From an uncultured Eubacteriales bacterium (GTDB taxonomy: Bacteria > Bacillota > Clostridia > Lachnospirales > CAG-274), in contig CABVEG010000042.1 in NCBI GenBank assembly GCA_902497185.1, positions 1 to 10,123 of the forward strand: a stretch of 10,123 bases of DNA, read 5' to 3'. The notes beneath the pieces are model-generated. The model worked only from the letters and a program-made list of their open reading frames with translations. It had not been told where the DNA came from and made no database searches. A program made the position numbers and the translations under genes. This document shows, piece by piece, positions 7,989 to 10,123 of this stretch (positions within the stretch are counted from its first letter, which is position 1; the number at the start of each line of letters is the position of its first letter).

Positions 7989-8013
7989 GTGTCATACAAA
8001 AATATACACAGAT
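7985..8013 (-). promoter_or_regulatory. Antiterminator of the lysine riboswitch
   Basis: ATCTGTGT (8006-8013) can pair perfectly with ACACAGAT (7985-7992). The first arm overlaps the 3' strand of aptamer helix P1 (8010-8015) and the second overlaps the 5' arm of the terminator. When lysine stabilises P1 this helix cannot form and the terminator wins; without lysine it forms and asd-dapA-dapB are transcribed. The mechanism is inferred from the overlaps and agrees with known lysine riboswitches. Confidence 0.8.
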
Positions 8014-8191
8014 AGCTCTCCATTAGTTCTCCATCGGAATTACCAATGACAGTCATCAGGCTGTTAACACTGATAACCAGGAAAAATTTTGCAGTAAAAA
8101 TAATTTCCTTCGGCATTATCCCCTTTCGACATTCCTCAAACGCTGCTGCTAGCATCAGAATACCTACTATTGTCAAATGCGCCTCTATCTT
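8010..8191 (-). ncRNA. Lysine riboswitch (L-box) aptamer
   Basis: The leader RNA on the minus strand carries conserved blocks of the lysine aptamer in order: AAGATAGAGGCGC at the 5' end, GTCGAAAGGGG, ATGCCGAAGG, CTGGTTATCAGTGTTAACAG, TGACTGTCA and finally ATGGAGAGCTATCT. The outer helix P1 is formed by AGATAG (8185-8190) and CTATCT (8010-8015). At about 182 nt the size is normal for this class. It lies directly after a sigma-A promoter and before a terminator and the asd gene, so it should repress the three lysine-pathway genes when lysine is plentiful. Confidence 0.96.
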
Positions 8192-8203
8192 CTTGCTATT
8201 TTT

Positions 8204-8232
8204 AATATATCACTATTTATCCCACTTGTCAA
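8204..8232 (-). promoter_or_regulatory. Sigma-A promoter of the lysine operon
   Basis: Minus-strand TTGACA (8227-8232), a 17-bp spacer and TATATT (8204-8209) form a near-consensus promoter. The predicted start near 8197 places the riboswitch aptamer at the very 5' end of the transcript. It has the same boxes and spacing as the hrcA promoter. The left end of the insertion sequence lies about 60 bp upstream of the -35 box, so the core promoter is intact. Confidence 0.9.
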
Positions 8233-8290
8233 CACATAGAATAACTTTTTCAAGACATACGCACAAATATTTTTACTATCCCAAATTTTA

Positions 8291-8307
8291 CCCTAACCTA
8301 ATTTTTA
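8291..8307 (+). repeat. Candidate left terminal inverted repeat of the IS
   Basis: CCCTAACCTAATTTTTA matches the right-end repeat at 14 of 17 positions. It includes the restored transposase stop codon (8305-8307), a compact arrangement in which the gene ends inside the terminal repeat. Confidence 0.5.
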
Positions 8308-9421
8308 AATATTCATAATCTGCTCTAAGTATTCTTCAACATTCATACTGATACGAGATTTCTTATTTTTTTAATGATATATTTCCTATTTGAAATAATT
8401 TTAGAATTGACAAGCACCATTTTTTTATTATATTTAAATTTTGTGCCGCTATTTTATCTAATGTTGTATTTGCATCTTCTCTAAAAGTTACATCCAAATG
8501 CCAATGCATTATTTCTACTGACCAATGCTGTCTTATTACCTTTGCAAGTAAATCTATATTTACAGGTATACTACTTATGTAATATATTTTTTCTGTTACC
8601 TTTTTATCCTCTTTTATTATGGTTTTACATACCATTCCTATACTTTATATGCCTTTCCAGTGTTTTCTTTCATTCATCCAATTTATTTTGTCACACTGAT
8701 AATATTCTCTCACTTCAATTTGCGAATGGCATTTTTCTGTTGTTTTTTTGTATCCATTGTTTTCTTTGATTTTTTTCAAAAATTCACTATCTTCAAAGTA
8801 TTCTGATATTTCTTCATATAAATTCTTTTGATTTTCTTTTACAGCTAATACATAATCTGCTCTCTTAGATTTTATTTTTTCTGCTATTGCTGTTTGAGCA
8901 CCCATAGCATCTATTGTTATTATATTTCCTTTTATATTTATGGTATCTAAAAGCTTTGGATTTGCTGTAATTTCATTTGATTTCTCGCCTACAGCCTTTT
9001 GTCCAAGACAAAAACCATCATCATAACACCATGCTGATACTATATGATTAGCTTTCATTTCTTTTACTTTGTTTCCACACATAGTTTTACCGTCAATACA
9101 GATAATTTTCTTTAATTTCTCCCCTTCATCGGTACTTATTAATTCATTCCACTTTTCATATAATCTCTGTATATGTTGTGGATTTATGTTCCCCATAACT
9201 CTCTGAATTGTATCGTGTGATGGTATACCATTTTTTAATTCTATATATTGTCTTAAAAAATCTTCATGATATTCTGCAAATGTCTCCATATCCTCCCAGT
9301 CATCAGCATTTGCCAACTTTGCAAACAAAACGATTACAATTATATCCAGTAATTTATGTCTCACTTTTGACTGCTGTCTTACATCTTCTATTATTTCTAT
9401 ATATTTTAATATTTCTTCCAT
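8305..9421 (-). pseudogene. ISAs1-family DDE transposase, broken by a stop codon and a frameshift
   Basis: This would be the cut-and-paste DDE transposase of the IS. From ATG 9421 (AAAGGCGG 8 nt upstream; a GTG at 9430 is also in frame) the first part gives 258 residues with catalytic Asp110 in CIDGKT and Asp171 in TIDAMG, plus the family pattern ADYVLAVKENQKNLYEEI. A TAA at 8645-8647 interrupts WKGI-SIGMV. The same frame then continues and includes the catalytic Glu303 in RQHWSVEIMHWHLDV and FREDA. A second TAA follows an A7 run near 8375. Shifting frame there restores KKSRISMNVEEYLEQIMNI and a stop at 8305-8307, the normal kind of C-terminus for the family. With both lesions repaired the protein would be about 370 residues, the usual family length. 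All three catalytic residues survive, which suggests recent decay. Confidence 0.9.
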
Positions 9422-9596
9422 TTTAAACACCGCCTTTCTTTTAGTTTAACATATAAAAAGCAGTGTTATGCTAAAGTTTGTTTACAATTTATTTACTCAT
9501 GCATTTGTCCTGCAATTTATTTATCAATTTCAAATACTATAACCAAATGAACATCCTAAAAAACAGACTTAATCAACATTTCCTTCCTTGCTTACA
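9422..9596. other. Noncoding 5' part of the IS upstream of the transposase
   Basis: This AT-rich stretch between the transposase start and the right terminal repeat contains the transposase ribosome binding site (AAAGGCGG, 9431-9438). A weak promoter candidate on the minus strand reads TTTAGC, 16 bp, TATGTT. No gene or convincing structure was seen. Confidence 0.5.
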
Positions 9597-9613
9597 TAAA
9601 AATAGGGTTAAGG
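9597..9613 (-). repeat. Candidate right terminal inverted repeat of the IS
   Basis: Read inward on the minus strand, CCTTAACCCTATTTTTA matches the left end at 14 of 17 positions, with mismatches at positions 3, 9 and 10. TTTTA follows immediately outside on the plus strand, as it precedes the left end. Confidence 0.5.
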
Positions 9614-9615
9614 TT

Positions 9616-9641
9616 TTAAGGGTGCGGAAAAACACCCTTAA
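9616..9641. repeat. Perfect 9-bp hairpin after the HTH gene
   Basis: TTAAGGGTG (9616-9624) pairs with CACCCTTAA (9633-9641) around an 8-nt loop. It lies 5 nt beyond the stop of the HTH gene, where a terminator would be expected, but no U-tract follows on either strand. The adjacent IS insertion may have removed the original tract, or the hairpin may serve another purpose. Confidence 0.6.
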
Positions 9642-9646
9642 GCTAT

Positions 9647-9918
9647 TCACTCCTTATCTATAACAACATAATCCTTTTCAACAGCTAAATTGACAATTTC
9701 ATTAATGTCAATTTTCAGCGCAATTACCATATTTGCTAGTGTTCTTATACCGGGAAAGCATTCCTGACGTTCTATATTTGAATACTGCTTTTCAGTAATT
9801 CCGCACTTTTCAGCCGCTTCATTTTGGGTATACCCCAGTTCGTTCCTTTTTAAAATAAGGAGTTCATTGTAAGTTTGCTTTAATAATAGTGAATTTTATC
9901 CTGTTCTGATTTTTTCAC
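9647..9918 (-). pseudogene. Xre/Cro-type helix-turn-helix regulator, apparently frameshifted
   Basis: A small DNA-binding protein of the Xre/Cro fold. An excellent ribosome binding site (AGGAGG, 9927-9932) precedes GTG 9918 by 8 nt, but that frame gives only 12 residues (VKKSEQDKIHYY) before TAA at 9880-9882. Directly afterwards another frame, which lacks any normal start codon, runs to the TGA at 9647-9649. It reads LLILKRNELGYTQNEAAEKC, then GITEKQYSNIERQE, LANMVIALKIDINEIVNL and VEKDYVVIDKE. This is a textbook helix-turn-helix. One missing base near 9880 would join both parts into a 90-residue protein, a normal size for this class. Such regulators are common in conjugative elements, prophages and plasmid-like islands. 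The target is unknown; a dyad in its own leader suggests autoregulation. Confidence 0.8.
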
Positions 9919-9937
9919 GATTATTTCCTCCTAAAAT

Positions 9938-9967
9938 CTGATAAAATATACAAAAATATTCTATCAG
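9938..9967. promoter_or_regulatory. 12-bp dyad upstream of the HTH gene, candidate operator
   Basis: CTGATAAAATAT (9938-9949) and ATATTCTATCAG (9956-9967) are inverted copies with one mismatch (a G-U pair in RNA on the minus strand), separated by 6 nt. The dyad ends 5 bp from the AGGAGG ribosome binding site of the HTH gene. This position fits an autoregulatory operator or an mRNA hairpin that limits translation. The function is inferred; AT-richness raises the chance of coincidence. Confidence 0.5.
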
Positions 9968-10042
9968 GGGAGAAAATTTATTTGTATGCAATGTATTTCA
10001 TATTAATACATTTTGTGAATCTTAAATAAATACCAACCAGTT

Positions 10043-10110
10043 AACAAACCAACGAGGGTTTTGTTGTTCTTAAGGGTAGTCGCATATCACCTATTTATGA
10101 TGATACCCTT
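10043..10110. repeat. Two adjacent hairpins at the right edge
   Basis: AACAAACC (10043-10050) pairs with GGTTTTGTT (10057-10065) with one bulge and a 6-nt loop. AAGGGTA (10072-10078) pairs with TACCCTT (10104-10110), with an inner ATCA/TGAT pairing possible. Neither has a U-tract. The region 9968-10123 contains no open reading frame of useful length on either strand. The function is not known. Confidence 0.5.
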
Positions 10111-10123
10111 CCTGCTTTAATTA

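Larger units (their letters stand above)
8291..9613 (-). mobile_element. ISAs1-family insertion sequence, degenerate
   Basis: The element is defined by its transposase and by a candidate pair of imperfect terminal inverted repeats. CCCTAACCTAATTTTTA at 8291-8307 and, read inward on the other strand, CCTTAACCCTATTTTTA at 9597-9613 match at 14 of 17 positions. The implied length of about 1.32 kb fits ISAs1-family elements. TTTTA occurs directly outside both ends, but a full 8-10 bp target duplication, as usual for this family, was not found, so the exact borders are uncertain. The transposase is broken, so the copy cannot move by itself. Confidence 0.7.

Noticed and set aside
7946..8176. Minus-strand reading frame of 76 codons inside the asd leader
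   Set aside because: It lies entirely within the lysine riboswitch and its terminator; RNA structure explains the sequence, and there is no convincing ribosome binding site or protein family.
8542..8769. Plus-strand reading frame antisense to the transposase
   Set aside because: Its composition (rich in F, L, S) is what a minus-strand lysine/glutamate-rich gene gives in reverse; no start signal.
9616..9641. Hairpin considered as an intrinsic terminator of the HTH gene
   Set aside because: The position fits, but no U-tract follows on either strand, so it is listed only as a hairpin repeat.
9478..9663. Plus-strand reading frame of 61 codons at the right end of the IS
   Set aside because: It crosses the IS terminal repeat and the hairpin after the HTH gene, has no ribosome binding site and no recognisable domain.

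Overview
The window looks like a chromosomal segment of an AT-rich, low-GC Firmicute, most likely a clostridial or Lachnospiraceae-like anaerobe. The main evidence is the hrcA-grpE-dnaK heat-shock order under a CIRCE operator, a DnaK without the roughly 23-residue insert of Gram-negative DnaKs, a lysine riboswitch ahead of diaminopimelate genes, and strong AGGAGG-type ribosome binding sites. The genus is an inference from gene content only.

Layout. Positions 1-3055 (minus strand) hold the class I heat-shock operon hrcA-grpE-dnaK; dnaK runs off the left edge. A sigma-A promoter and a perfect CIRCE element (3079-3105) sit just upstream of hrcA. Positions 3062-3363 form an AT-rich divergent intergenic region. 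Positions 3364-5043 (plus strand) encode a CstA-family membrane transporter. A strong bidirectional terminator (5057-5097) separates it from the convergent dapB.

Positions 5108-8232 (minus strand) are a lysine/diaminopimelate operon: promoter, lysine riboswitch with terminator/antiterminator, asd, dapA, dapB. The three enzymes act in sequence: aspartyl phosphate to aspartate semialdehyde, then to hydroxy-tetrahydrodipicolinate, then to tetrahydrodipicolinate. Lysine binding to the leader RNA should switch the whole set off. A second terminator-like hairpin lies between dapA and dapB and may lower dapB expression. The asd product resembles the archaeal/fungal branch of the family rather than the usual bacterial one.

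From about 8291 rightward the window becomes accessory DNA. There is a degenerate ISAs1-family insertion sequence (about 8291-9613) whose transposase has both an in-frame stop and a frameshift near its C-terminus. Next is a small Xre-type helix-turn-helix regulator gene (9647-9918) that also appears frameshifted. Its leader carries a 12-bp dyad that could be an operator, and similar TTAAGGGT hairpins lie on both sides of the gene. No CRISPR array, tRNA or rRNA was seen. The accessory end shows decay rather than an intact new system; the best leads are the regulatory RNA/DNA structures and the broken regulator.
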